This document shows positions 7,870 to 15,534 of a DNA stretch of 64,000 nucleotides, in pieces. The first letter of the stretch is position 1, and each line of letters begins with the position of its first letter. Where the stretch lies: assembly GCF_017676385.1 (NCBI RefSeq), contig NZ_JAFFZN010000005.1, forward strand, positions 202,609 through 266,608. Direction: 5' to 3'. The position numbers and the translations under genes were made by a program. The DNA comes from Streptomyces spirodelae. GTDB lineage: Bacteria; Actinomycetota; Actinomycetes; Streptomycetales; Streptomycetaceae. A model generated the notes under the pieces. It was not told the origin of the DNA and did not search any database. It saw only the letters and a list, made by a program, of their open reading frames with translations.

Positions 7870-9132
7870 TCACAGGCCATCACCCGGCACGTCAGGCGTC
7901 AACGGCCCGTCGGTGCTGATCCCCGGACCGGTCGGCTTGCGGACCAGAGCCGGGCCCAGTGCCCACAGGAGCGCACCGGCAGCCAGGTGCAGCGCCGCCA
8001 CGAGCAAGGTGAGGGCCCCCGCCGGGAGGTGGGCGAGGGTGCCGACGAATGCGGTGCCCAGGGCTGCCGAGGTCAGCTTGAGTCCTGCGCCCAGGGTGAA
8101 GACCTGGGTGCGGGCGCCCTCGGGTGCGTGGTCGGCGCGCAGGCGCAGGGTGGCGGTCAACAGCGGACCGTCGCCCAGCCCTGCGAGGGCGAACAGCGCG
8201 ACGACCAGCGGGAGTTGCGGGATGAGCGCCGCAGCCGCCAGCGCGGTGGCGGTCAGCAACAGGCTGAACAGGGCCAGCCGTACCGGCCCTGGCGCGCGCC
8301 GCCACCGCGCCGTCCCCAGCGAACCGGCGAGCCCGCCCACCGCGAACGCCGTCATCAGCACCCCGCCCGCACCCGGCCCGCCCCGCTGCTGCGCGAGCAG
8401 CACACTCGTGACCGGGAGCGCACCGACGCCCAGAAAGGCCACACAGGTCGCCAGAGTGATGGCCCGCAATGGACGAACGTGCCACAGGGCGCGGAAGCCG
8501 ATGGTGAGCACACCGGGCCCAGGGGCGGGGTCGGGCGCCCCCGGCGCGTGCCGGTCCGTGGGCAGCCGCAGGGCAGTGGAGAGCAGGGCCGCGCTGGTCG
8601 CTGAGGCGGCGAGCAGCGTCGTCGCCAGGCTCGCGGAGGCGGCTGCCGCGATGGCGCTGACGGCGGCCGGTGCGGTGACGGCGGCGGCGTTGTAGGTGGT
8701 GGCGTCCAGGGCGAAGGCCCGGGTGCGGGGCTGTCCGGCGGGGCCGAGGGAGGCCACCAGGCTGGAGAGGCCGCCGCTGACGACAGGGCCCACGCTGCCT
8801 CCGACCAGTGCGGCGGCCAGAACCAGTGGCAGTGGTGCCCGCCCCAGGGTCAGGCCCAGCAGGGCGATCGCCGCGCCGAAGACGGCCAGCGCGCAACAGT
8901 GGAAGAGGCGCGGCGCTCCGGCTCGTGCGGCCAGTGCGCCGACCAGCGGCGCCGCCACCGCGTGCGGTGCCAGCCAGGCGGCCAGGACGTAGGCGCCCAG
9001 TTCCGGGCTGTGGCCGGCCGTCCGCTCGACCGCCAGCAGTGCCAGCGCGATGCCGACGCCCTCGTCCGCGAGCCGTGCCAGGAAGGCCGTGGCCAGATAC
9101 GTCGTCATCCGCGCGGCTCCCCGCTCCGGCAC
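7870..9132 (-). CDS. MFS transporter
   Basis: A 420-residue membrane protein with about 12 hydrophobic segments and a basic loop after the first pairs (LAARAGAPRLFH), typical of the major facilitator superfamily, drug/metabolite exporter type. The GTG at 9132 gives full length; an ATG at 9108 (MTTYLATAFLARL) is an equally plausible start. It is divergent from the CGNR regulator gene and probably controlled from the operator between them. The substrate cannot be read from sequence. The FAD oxidase follows on the same strand. Confidence 0.85.
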   Translation of the reverse strand: MPERGAARMTTYLATAFLARLADEGVGIALALLAVERTAGHSPELGAYVLAAWLAPHAVAAPLVGALAARAGAPRLFHCCALAVFGAAIALLGLTLGRAPLPLVLAAALVGGSVGPVVSGGLSSLVASLGPAGQPRTRAFALDATTYNAAAVTAPAAVSAIAAAASASLATTLLAASATSAALLSTALRLPTDRHAPGAPDPAPGPGVLTIGFRALWHVRPLRAITLATCVAFLGVGALPVTSVLLAQQRGGPGAGGVLMTAFAVGGLAGSLGTARWRRAPGPVRLALFSLLLTATALAAAALIPQLPLVVALFALAGLGDGPLLTATLRLRADHAPEGARTQVFTLGAGLKLTSAALGTAFVGTLAHLPAGALTLLVAALHLAAGALLWALGPALVRKPTGPGISTDGPLTPDVPGDGL

Positions 9133-9137
9133 CCATG

Positions 9138-9167
9138 TGTAACGGCTTACTTATATAATGCGTTACA
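9138..9167. promoter_or_regulatory. Operator/promoter between MFS and CGNR genes
   Basis: TGTAACG (9138-9144) and CGTTACA (9161-9167) form a perfect 7-bp inverted repeat around an AT-rich core containing TATAAT (9154-9159) on the plus strand. Because the ATG at 9167 would fall about where transcription starts, the CGNR mRNA is probably leaderless. This is a likely binding site for the CGNR protein controlling both directions. Confidence 0.6.
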
Positions 9168-9727
9168 TGGAGCAGCGTGGGGAACCCTGGGGCGGGTTCC
9201 GGCCCGGTGAGAGGCTGATCGAGCTGGCGAACGCCGTACGCGCGGACCCGGAGCTTCCCCGGGAGGCGATGGCCGCCGTCCTGGCCAGACACGGCGAGAC
9301 GGAACGGGAGTTGCGCGGCCTGACGGAGGGCGAGGCGGCAGCGCTGCGCCGCGCGGTCGCTGCACTGACGGAGCAGGTGCTGGCCCAGACGGAGACCGAC
9401 CGTGCGGCCGAGGCGCTCAACGTGCTGCTGGAGCGCTGTGCCGCGCGTCCTCGGTTGAGCCGGCATGACGGTCATGCCTGGCATCTGCACGTCGACCGGG
9501 GCGACGACGCGAGCTGGGCCGACTGGTTCACCGCGAGTGCCGCGCTGGCTCTCGCGCGGCTGCTGAGCGAGCGCGGCGATGTCGCCTGGGGCGAGTGCGC
9601 GGCGCCGGGCTGCCGACGGCTCTTCCTCGGGGCCGGACCCGGTGCGCCGCAGCGCTATTGTTCGCGGGCCTGCGCCACGCGCAGCCGCGTTGCGGAGCAC
9701 CGGCGTCGTAGACGGCGCGAAGGGTGA
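9167..9727 (+). CDS. CGNR zinc-finger regulator (ABATE domain)
   Basis: About 186 residues from ATG 9167 (MEQRGEPWGG); an alternative ATG at 9158 adds three residues. The C-terminus has the treble-clef-like finger C-x4-C-x13-C-x3-C (CAAPGCRRLF and RYCSRACATRSRVAEHRRR), the signature of CGNR proteins; the N-terminal part is the ABATE stress-sensing domain. These are presumed transcription regulators. It is divergent from the MFS gene, with an inverted repeat between, consistent with efflux control. Confidence 0.85.
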   Translation: MEQRGEPWGGFRPGERLIELANAVRADPELPREAMAAVLARHGETERELRGLTEGEAAALRRAVAALTEQVLAQTETDRAAEALNVLLERCAARPRLSRHDGHAWHLHVDRGDDASWADWFTASAALALARLLSERGDVAWGECAAPGCRRLFLGAGPGAPQRYCSRACATRSRVAEHRRRRRREG

Positions 9728-9755
9728 GTGCGTGCAGGGGGAGGGCGCGGCGTCA

Positions 9756-10187
9756 TTACGGCAGCACCGCGACGCCGTCCAGTTCGATGTGCGCCTCCTC
9801 GTCCCAGAGCCGGACCGCGCCGATGACCGCCATCGCGGGGTAGTCGCGGCCCGCGAGTTCGCGCCAGATGCGGCCGAGTTCGGCCGCGTGAGCGCGGTAG
9901 CCCGGCACGTCCGTCGTGTAGACGGTGACGCGGGCGAGGTCGGCAGGGGCACCGCCGCACGCGGCGAGCGCGGCGAGAAGGTTGCCGAGCGCGGTGCGGA
10001 ACTGGCCGGGGAGGGTGTGCGCGGCGATGCGGCCGGCGCCGTCCAGGGCCGTCTGGCCCGCGAGGAAGACCAGCCGCGAGCCGGTGGCCGTCACCGCGTG
10101 CGAGAAGCCGCGTGGCGGGGAGAGCTCCGCGGGGTTGATCCGGTGCAGGGCGCTGCCGTCGGCGGAATCGGAGCTCGTGCTGCTCAT
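9756..10187 (-). CDS. RidA-family enamine/imine deaminase
   Basis: A 143-residue RidA/YjgF protein (VFLAGQTALDGAGRI, LAALAACGGAPADLARVTVYTTDV, AVRLWDEEAHIELDGVAVLP). RidA proteins hydrolyse reactive enamines/imines, releasing ammonia. Its ATG overlaps the acyl-CoA dehydrogenase stop by four bases (ATGA). In an anthranilate pathway it could deaminate the 2-amino-enoyl-CoA enamine made by the monooxygenase/reductase; that role is inference from context. Confidence 0.85.
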   Translation of the reverse strand: MSSTSSDSADGSALHRINPAELSPPRGFSHAVTATGSRLVFLAGQTALDGAGRIAAHTLPGQFRTALGNLLAALAACGGAPADLARVTVYTTDVPGYRAHAAELGRIWRELAGRDYPAMAVIGAVRLWDEEAHIELDGVAVLP

Positions 10188-11458
10188 GGGTGCCGCGCCT
10201 CCTTGTTCGTCTCCTTGTACAGCTCCTCGGGCTTCTCCTTGTGCTTCTCCTTCTCCTTGTACAACTCCTTGGCGATGAGAGTGCGCTGCACTTCGCTCGC
10301 GCCCTCGTAGATGCGGGGTGCGCGCACCTCGCGGTAGAGGTGTTCGAGCAGGTGCCCGCGCTGGAGCGCCGCAGCCCCGTGGATCTGGACGGCGGCGTCC
10401 ACCACGTACTGCGCGGTCTCGGTCGCCAGCAGCTTGGCCATGGCCGCACGCAGCGCCACGTCGTTGCCGCCCGCCTCGTCGCTGTCGTACGCGCAGGCGG
10501 CCGCGTACACCAGCAGCCTCGCCGCCTCCGTACGGGTCGCCATCTCCGCCAACTGATGCGAGACGGCCTGCAGATCGCGCAGGACGCCGCCGAACGCGGG
10601 CCGCCGACCGGCGTGGGCCAGCGAGGCATCCAGCGCCGCCTGCGCCATGCCGACGGCGAACGCGCCGACGCTGGGCCGGAAGAGGTTGAGGGTGCGCATG
10701 GCCACCCGGAAGCCCGCGCCGGGCTCGCCGAGCCGGTCGGCGCGTGTGACGGGTACGGCGTCGAAGGTGAGGGTGCCGAGGGCGTGCGGCGCCAGCATGT
10801 CGAGCGGCCTGCCGCTGAGCCCCGGCCGGTCGGCGGGGACGAGGAACGCGGTCACTCCGCGGGAGCCGGGCGCCTCGCCGGTGCGGGCGAAGACGGTGTA
10901 GAAGTCGGCCCAGGGCGCGTTGGAGATCCAGGTCTTGGTCCCGGTCAGCCGCCAGCCGCCCGTACCGCCGGTCGCCCCAGTACCGCCCATGTCGTTCCGA
11001 CTGCGCGCCTCCGGCTCGGCGCGCAGCGCCAGCGCCGCGGCATCGCTGCCCGCGTCGGGCTCGCTCAGTGCGAACGCCGCGACCGCCTCCCCCGCGGCGA
11101 CGGCGGGCAGCCAGCGCGCCCGCTGTTCGGCCGTTCCCACGTCCGCGACGGGTCCCGCGCCGAGCCCCTGGAGGGCGAGCGCCGTCTCGGCCTCGGGACA
11201 GGAGTACGCCAGGGATTCGCGGAGCAGACACAGGTCGAGGGCGGCGACCCGGCGCCACGGGGGTGCGCCGGGCACCGCGCGGGCCAGCAGTCCGAGCTCG
11301 CCGAGGGCGCGCAGCAACGTCCTGTTGACACGCCCGGCCTCGCCCTCGGTGACCAGCGGGGCGAGCCGTTCGGTGCCCAGGGTGCGCAACTGTGCGCACC
11401 AGGCGCGCTGTTCGGGGGTGAGCGCGAACGAGGTGGTGGGTGGCGGGGTGGTGGTCAT
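10184..11458 (-). CDS. Acyl-CoA dehydrogenase
   Basis: A 424-residue flavoprotein of the acyl-CoA dehydrogenase fold: FALSEPDAGSDAAAL and WISNAPWADFYTVFA (FAD/substrate contacts), QIHGAAALQRGHLLE, and the C-terminal IYEGASEVQR. It likely oxidises an alicyclic acyl-CoA in the anthranilate route. The last 27 residues form an odd lysine/glutamate-rich tail (KELYKEKEKHKEKPEELYKE) made from repeated CTCCTTGT-type triplets. It is divergent from the CoA ligase and coupled to RidA. Confidence 0.88.
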   Translation of the reverse strand: MTTTPPPTTSFALTPEQRAWCAQLRTLGTERLAPLVTEGEAGRVNRTLLRALGELGLLARAVPGAPPWRRVAALDLCLLRESLAYSCPEAETALALQGLGAGPVADVGTAEQRARWLPAVAAGEAVAAFALSEPDAGSDAAALALRAEPEARSRNDMGGTGATGGTGGWRLTGTKTWISNAPWADFYTVFARTGEAPGSRGVTAFLVPADRPGLSGRPLDMLAPHALGTLTFDAVPVTRADRLGEPGAGFRVAMRTLNLFRPSVGAFAVGMAQAALDASLAHAGRRPAFGGVLRDLQAVSHQLAEMATRTEAARLLVYAAACAYDSDEAGGNDVALRAAMAKLLATETAQYVVDAAVQIHGAAALQRGHLLEHLYREVRAPRIYEGASEVQRTLIAKELYKEKEKHKEKPEELYKETNKEARHP

Positions 11459-11526
11459 GGCGGCTCCCTCGGCCGTGGCCCGGTGCGACCCGATGCGGCC
11501 CGCACGCGCGGGCCACCATCTCCTGT

Positions 11527-11566
11527 CTATCGCGGACCATTGACTGTCGTCACCAACGCGTTACGC
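11527..11566. promoter_or_regulatory. Shared promoter/operator element, copy 1 (ligase side)
   Basis: Between the divergent acyl-CoA dehydrogenase and CoA ligase genes. It contains CTATCGCG (11527-11534) and TGACTGTCGTCACCA (11541-11555). TTGACT at 11540 with TACGCT about 16 bases on could serve as -35/-10 toward the ligase. The same 15-mer recurs at 18871-18885, with CGCGATAG on its other side. TGAC/GTCA make a short dyad. A PaaX-family operator is a reasonable guess. Confidence 0.5.
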
Positions 11567-11656
11567 TCATCGCCACCTGCCGCACCCGGCGCCGTCGGCG
11601 GCCCGCCGACCGTCGGCCGGCGTTCGGAAGGCCGCCCGCGAGGGGGTAGACCGGTC

Positions 11657-13414
11657 ATGATTCCGACTCCGTCCGCGCACGTCGACACCTTCGTACGGGA
11701 CCATCTGCCGCCCAGCGACCAGTGGCCAGAGCTCCTGCTCGACGACCCGGACCTGGCGTATCCGGCCCGCCTCAACTGCGGTGCCGCACTGCTGGACCGC
11801 ACCGTCGAGCGGCTCGGCGCCGACCGTCCTGCGTTCCACTGCGGCGGACTCCCGGCGGCCGAAGAAGAGGGCGGGCAGGTACCGCGCAGCACCTGGTCGT
11901 ACGGCGAACTGCGCGCCACCGTCGACCGGCTGGCCCATGTGCTGACGCGGGAGATGGGGGTGGTGCCGGGCAACCGGGTGCTGCTGCGCGGGCCCACCAG
12001 TCCCTATCTGGCCGCCTGCTGGCTGGCGGTGATGAAGGCGGGCGCCGTGGCGGTGACCGTGCTGGCGGCGCACCGGGCGCGCGAGTTGGCCACCGTCTGC
12101 CGACTGGCACGGATATCGCACGCGCTGTGCGACGCGCGGGTGGCGGACGAGCTGGCCAGGGCCGAGGTTCCGGGCCTGCGTACGAGGCTGTTCGGCACCG
12201 GGGACACTACCCACCACCCGGGAGGAGGCGAGGAGGATCTGCTGCGCACGGCGGCCGCCATGCCCGACCGGTTCGAGGCGGTGGACACGGCAGCCGACGA
12301 CGTGGCGCTGATCGCGTTCACCTCCGGCACAACCGGGGACCCCAAAGGCTGTGTGCACTTCCACCGGGACGTGCTCGCCATAGCGGACACCTTCGCCACG
12401 CGGGTGCTGCGGCCCAGCGCCGACGACGTGTTCGGGGGAACGCCGCCGCTCGGCTTCACCTTCGGGCTGGGCGGGCTCGTGGTCTTTCCGCTGCGGGCGG
12501 GCGCCTCGGCGCTGCTGGAGCAGTGGAGCGGTGCGGCCCGGACGCTGGAGGCGATCACGGCACACCGGGTCTCGGTGCTGTTCACCGCGCCGACCGCCTA
12601 CCGGGCGATGCTGCCGCTGCTGGACGCTCCCGGCCCCGGCGGTCCGTACGACCTGTCCTCGCTGCGCCGCTGCGTCTCGGCCGGTGAGCATCTGCCCGCC
12701 GCCACCTGGGAAGCCTGGCACGCGCGTACGGGGCTGCGGATCATCGACGGGATCGGGGCAACCGAGATGCTGCACATCTTCATCTCCGCCGCCGACGAGG
12801 CGATCCGGCCCGGCCGTACGGGAGTCCCGGTGCCCGGCTACCAGGCGCGGATCGTCACCCGGGACGAGCGGGGGTCGCTGGTACCGGTGCCGGACGGTAC
12901 CCCGGGGCTGCTGGCGGTGCGCGGCCCGGTCGGCTGCCGCTACCTGGCGGACGCGCGCCAGCGCGTGTACGTACGCGACGGCTGGAATCTCACAGGGGAC
13001 ACCTATGTGCGCGACGCGGAGGGTTACTTCCGCTTCGTGGGACGCGCCGACGACATGATCATTTCTGCGGGGCACAACGTCTCCGGCCCCGAGGTCGAAG
13101 AGGCGCTGCTGCACCACCCCGACGTGTGCGAGGCCGCCGTGGTGGGCCGCCCCGACGAGCGCCGGGGGCAGTTGGTGGTCGCCCATGTGGTGCTCGCCGC
13201 CGGGGTCGAGCCGGACAGCGGCACGGCCGAGCGGCTGCGGCAGTTCGTGAAGGCGGAGCTGGCCGGATACAAGTGCCCGCACCGGTTCGTCTTCACCGGC
13301 GCGCTGCCGCGCACCCCGACCGGCAAGCTCCAGCGCTTCCGCCTGCGGGAGCTGGAGCGGGACCGTGCGGGCCTGCCGCAGCCTGGCGGCGGTCCTGGCG
13401 AGCGGCAGCCCTAG
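11657..13414 (+). CDS. 2-aminobenzoate (benzoate-type)-CoA ligase
   Basis: A 585-residue ANL-superfamily adenylate-forming enzyme. The AMP/ATP motif FTSGTTGDPKGCVHF is near residue 221, GATEMLH gives the acyl-AMP contact, and PTGKLQRF carries the catalytic lysine K557. The N-terminus (PTPSAHVDTFVRDHLPPSDQWPELL) is typical of 2-aminobenzoate/benzoate-CoA ligases. It activates an aromatic acid to its CoA thioester in the cytoplasm, the entry step of the cluster. I chose ATG 11657; upstream sequence in this frame is not protein-like. The PaaX gene follows after 9 bases. Confidence 0.82.
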   Translation: MIPTPSAHVDTFVRDHLPPSDQWPELLLDDPDLAYPARLNCGAALLDRTVERLGADRPAFHCGGLPAAEEEGGQVPRSTWSYGELRATVDRLAHVLTREMGVVPGNRVLLRGPTSPYLAACWLAVMKAGAVAVTVLAAHRARELATVCRLARISHALCDARVADELARAEVPGLRTRLFGTGDTTHHPGGGEEDLLRTAAAMPDRFEAVDTAADDVALIAFTSGTTGDPKGCVHFHRDVLAIADTFATRVLRPSADDVFGGTPPLGFTFGLGGLVVFPLRAGASALLEQWSGAARTLEAITAHRVSVLFTAPTAYRAMLPLLDAPGPGGPYDLSSLRRCVSAGEHLPAATWEAWHARTGLRIIDGIGATEMLHIFISAADEAIRPGRTGVPVPGYQARIVTRDERGSLVPVPDGTPGLLAVRGPVGCRYLADARQRVYVRDGWNLTGDTYVRDAEGYFRFVGRADDMIISAGHNVSGPEVEEALLHHPDVCEAAVVGRPDERRGQLVVAHVVLAAGVEPDSGTAERLRQFVKAELAGYKCPHRFVFTGALPRTPTGKLQRFRLRELERDRAGLPQPGGGPGERQP

Positions 13415-13423
13415 AGTGACGGC

Positions 13424-14323
13424 GTGGTTCAGAACGTGTTTCCGCAGCTCGGCGAGGCTGCTCAGGCCCCCGGTGCGCCGCAGCCGAGAAAGCCCTCACC
13501 CGGTTCCCTCATCCTCACCTTCTACGGTGCCTACGGGCGCGAACTGGAGAGCGCGGACGGACGTGCGGGCACCGTCCCCGTCGCCGCGCTCATCCGGCTG
13601 CTCGGCACCGTGGGCATCGACGCGCCGTCGGTCCGCTCCGCGGTCTCCCGGCTCAAGCGGCGCGGACTGCTGACCGCGGACAGACCCGGCAGCAAAGTGG
13701 CCGGATACCGGCCCTCGCCCGCTGCCGCCGAACTCCTCGCCGACGGTGACCGCCGGATCTACAGCCGTCCCGAACCGGACGGCGACTGGCTGCTGGCCGT
13801 CTTCTCCGTGCCCGAGAGCGAACGCGACCGGCGGCATCTGCTCCGCTCCCGGCTGGCCCGGCTCGGGTTCGGCAACGCCGCTCCGGGGGTGTGGATCGCG
13901 CCCTCGCACCTGGAGGAGGAGGCGCGGCACGCCCTCGACCGGCTGGAACTGGCGCCCTACGTCGACCTGTTCCGCGGCCGCCACACCGGCTTCACCCCGA
14001 CCGCAGAGGCGGTGGCGCGCTGGTGGGACCTGGCGGCGGTGGCGGAACGGCACCGCGCCTTCCTCGCCGAGCACGAGCCGGTGCTGCGCCGCTGGACGCG
14101 GCGCAGCCGGGTACCGGGCGAGGCCGCCTACCGTGACTACCTGCCGGCGCTGGACGCCTGGCGGCGGCTGCCGTACGCGGACCCGGGGCTGCCGCCTGCG
14201 CTGCTGCCGGCGCGCTGGCCGGGCGAGCGTTCGGCGAAGGTGTTCTTCACACTGCACGAGAAGCTGCGGGACGCCGGTCTCGGGTATGTGCGCGAGACGC
14301 ACGCGGAGGCGCTCGGCCGCTGA
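13424..14323 (+). CDS. PaaX-family transcriptional regulator
   Basis: A 299-residue protein from a GTG. The N-terminal winged-helix part (SLILTFYGAYGRE, APSVRSAVSRLKRRGLLTADRPG) and C-terminal PaaX domain (LFRGRHTGF, AYRDYLPALDAWRRLPYADPGLPPALLP) are clear. PaaX repressors respond to aryl-CoA such as phenylacetyl-CoA. Lying directly behind the aryl-CoA ligase, it is the likely local regulator sensing aminobenzoyl-CoA. Confidence 0.88.
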   Translation: MVQNVFPQLGEAAQAPGAPQPRKPSPGSLILTFYGAYGRELESADGRAGTVPVAALIRLLGTVGIDAPSVRSAVSRLKRRGLLTADRPGSKVAGYRPSPAAAELLADGDRRIYSRPEPDGDWLLAVFSVPESERDRRHLLRSRLARLGFGNAAPGVWIAPSHLEEEARHALDRLELAPYVDLFRGRHTGFTPTAEAVARWWDLAAVAERHRAFLAEHEPVLRRWTRRSRVPGEAAYRDYLPALDAWRRLPYADPGLPPALLPARWPGERSAKVFFTLHEKLRDAGLGYVRETHAEALGR

Positions 14324-14337
14324 ATGCGGGCTCGCCC

Positions 14338-14565
14338 TTACGGGGCGCCTCCTCCCTCGTCGTCCGGCGGCTCGTCCCACCAGCGGTCGTCGGACTCCCG
14401 CCGGTTGCCGACGATCGCGGCGAGCGGCGGGATGACCATGGCGACGACGCACATTCCGATGGCGGCGGGCACCGACCACAGCCGCACGAAAGCCCAGGCG
14501 CTGATGAACAGTGCCAGGCAGATGGCCATCAGCGTGAAGTAGCGCCGCCGCCTGCGTGCGTACAT
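14338..14565 (-). CDS. DUF3099 small membrane protein
   Basis: A 75-residue protein: basic start YARRRRRYF, two transmembrane helices (LMAICLALFISAWAFV and AAIGMCVVAMVIPPLAAIV), acidic C-terminus. It matches the actinobacterial DUF3099 family, of unknown function. It is probably not part of the catabolic pathway. Confidence 0.8.
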   Translation of the reverse strand: MYARRRRRYFTLMAICLALFISAWAFVRLWSVPAAIGMCVVAMVIPPLAAIVGNRRESDDRWWDEPPDDEGGGAP

Positions 14566-14596
14566 GTTTCCACCGTACGGCGGCGGCCCGCGCCAG

Positions 14597-15361
14597 TCAG
14601 TCGGGGCACACGGCGAAGCGCCGGGCGAGCTTCTCCAGGGCGTCGGCGGTGGCCTCCGGGTCGGTGAGCGGGCTCAGATGGTGCGAGGTGAGCCGCAGTA
14701 CGCGGTGGCCGATGGCCTCGGCGCGCATCGCGGTGCCCTCGTGGCGGGGGCTCAGCCGCAGGTAGGCGGTGCGGGCGTGGTCGGGGTCGGGCGCTGCGTG
14801 CGGGGCGCGCTCCTGGAAGTAGGCCAGGGGCAGCCGCGGCAGACCGGCGCGGAACCGTTCGCGCAGCTCGGGGTCGGGTACCTCGTCTCTCAGCATCCGC
14901 TCCGGCAGCCAGCGGTCCCAGGGCGGCAGTATCCCGTCCTCGACCAGCTCGCGCAGCTGCCCGGCGAGGTCCGGCGGAGCCGCCTCCAGCCAGCTGCGGC
15001 CGGGGTGCGGCCACTGTGCGTCCACGTAGACCGTGCCGGCGACCGTGCGCGGCGGGGAGTGACCGTGGGTGAGACGGGCGCGGAGTCCGGGCAGCAGCGG
15101 GCCTGCGCCGCTGTGTCCTGCCAGGACGACCGGCCACAGGGGCGCGCGCTTCGGGTCGGACGGGCGCGCTGCCACCTGCGCGATGAGGGCGTCCAGCAGC
15201 TTGGGGTAGTACGGGCCCGGTCCGTCGAAGGCGCCGACCAGGGTGGGAACGCTGACGGTGCGCCCCCGTGCGCGCAGTACCTCGGCGACCGGCTGCCAGA
15301 CGAGGTCTCCGGTCAGCGGACTGTGCACCAGCACCAGTTCGACCTGGTTCTCAGCGGGCAC
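14597..15361 (-). CDS. Alpha/beta hydrolase
   Basis: A 254-residue protein with the early strand VELVLVHSPLTGDLVWQPVA, nucleophile elbow GHSGAG (S84) and a late histidine in SHHLSPLTDPEATADAL. Start is a GTG at 15361 after a strong GGGGGAG ribosome site. It could be a thioesterase or ring-opening hydrolase of the surrounding pathway, but family members are too varied to say. Confidence 0.75.
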   Translation of the reverse strand: MPAENQVELVLVHSPLTGDLVWQPVAEVLRARGRTVSVPTLVGAFDGPGPYYPKLLDALIAQVAARPSDPKRAPLWPVVLAGHSGAGPLLPGLRARLTHGHSPPRTVAGTVYVDAQWPHPGRSWLEAAPPDLAGQLRELVEDGILPPWDRWLPERMLRDEVPDPELRERFRAGLPRLPLAYFQERAPHAAPDPDHARTAYLRLSPRHEGTAMRAEAIGHRVLRLTSHHLSPLTDPEATADALEKLARRFAVCPD

Positions 15362-15505
15362 ATCTCCCCCTTTTCCGGCTCTCGGCGGGTGTCCGCGCTG
15401 GCTCGCCCGTTCGCCCCCCGGGGCGCCTGCCTCCCGGAGGCCGGGGTTCGCGAACGAGACCGCTCAGCCTAGACCCGCTCCGGGCCCGAACACCTGGGGA
15501 TCACT

Positions 15506-15523
15506 ACATACCGAAGGGTATGT
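15506..15523. promoter_or_regulatory. Inverted repeat ACATACC-N4-GGTATGT
   Basis: A perfect 7-bp inverted repeat with four-base spacing, in the gap between the end of the monooxygenase/reductase and the start of the alpha/beta hydrolase. It resembles a repressor operator for the hydrolase gene. Confidence 0.45.
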
Positions 15524-15534
15524 GCCAACTGTGC

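Noticed and set aside
10190..11656. An N-terminal extension of the CoA ligase by 489 residues
   Set aside because: The extension overlaps the acyl-CoA dehydrogenase on the opposite strand and is not protein-like; the ligase family starts at 11657.
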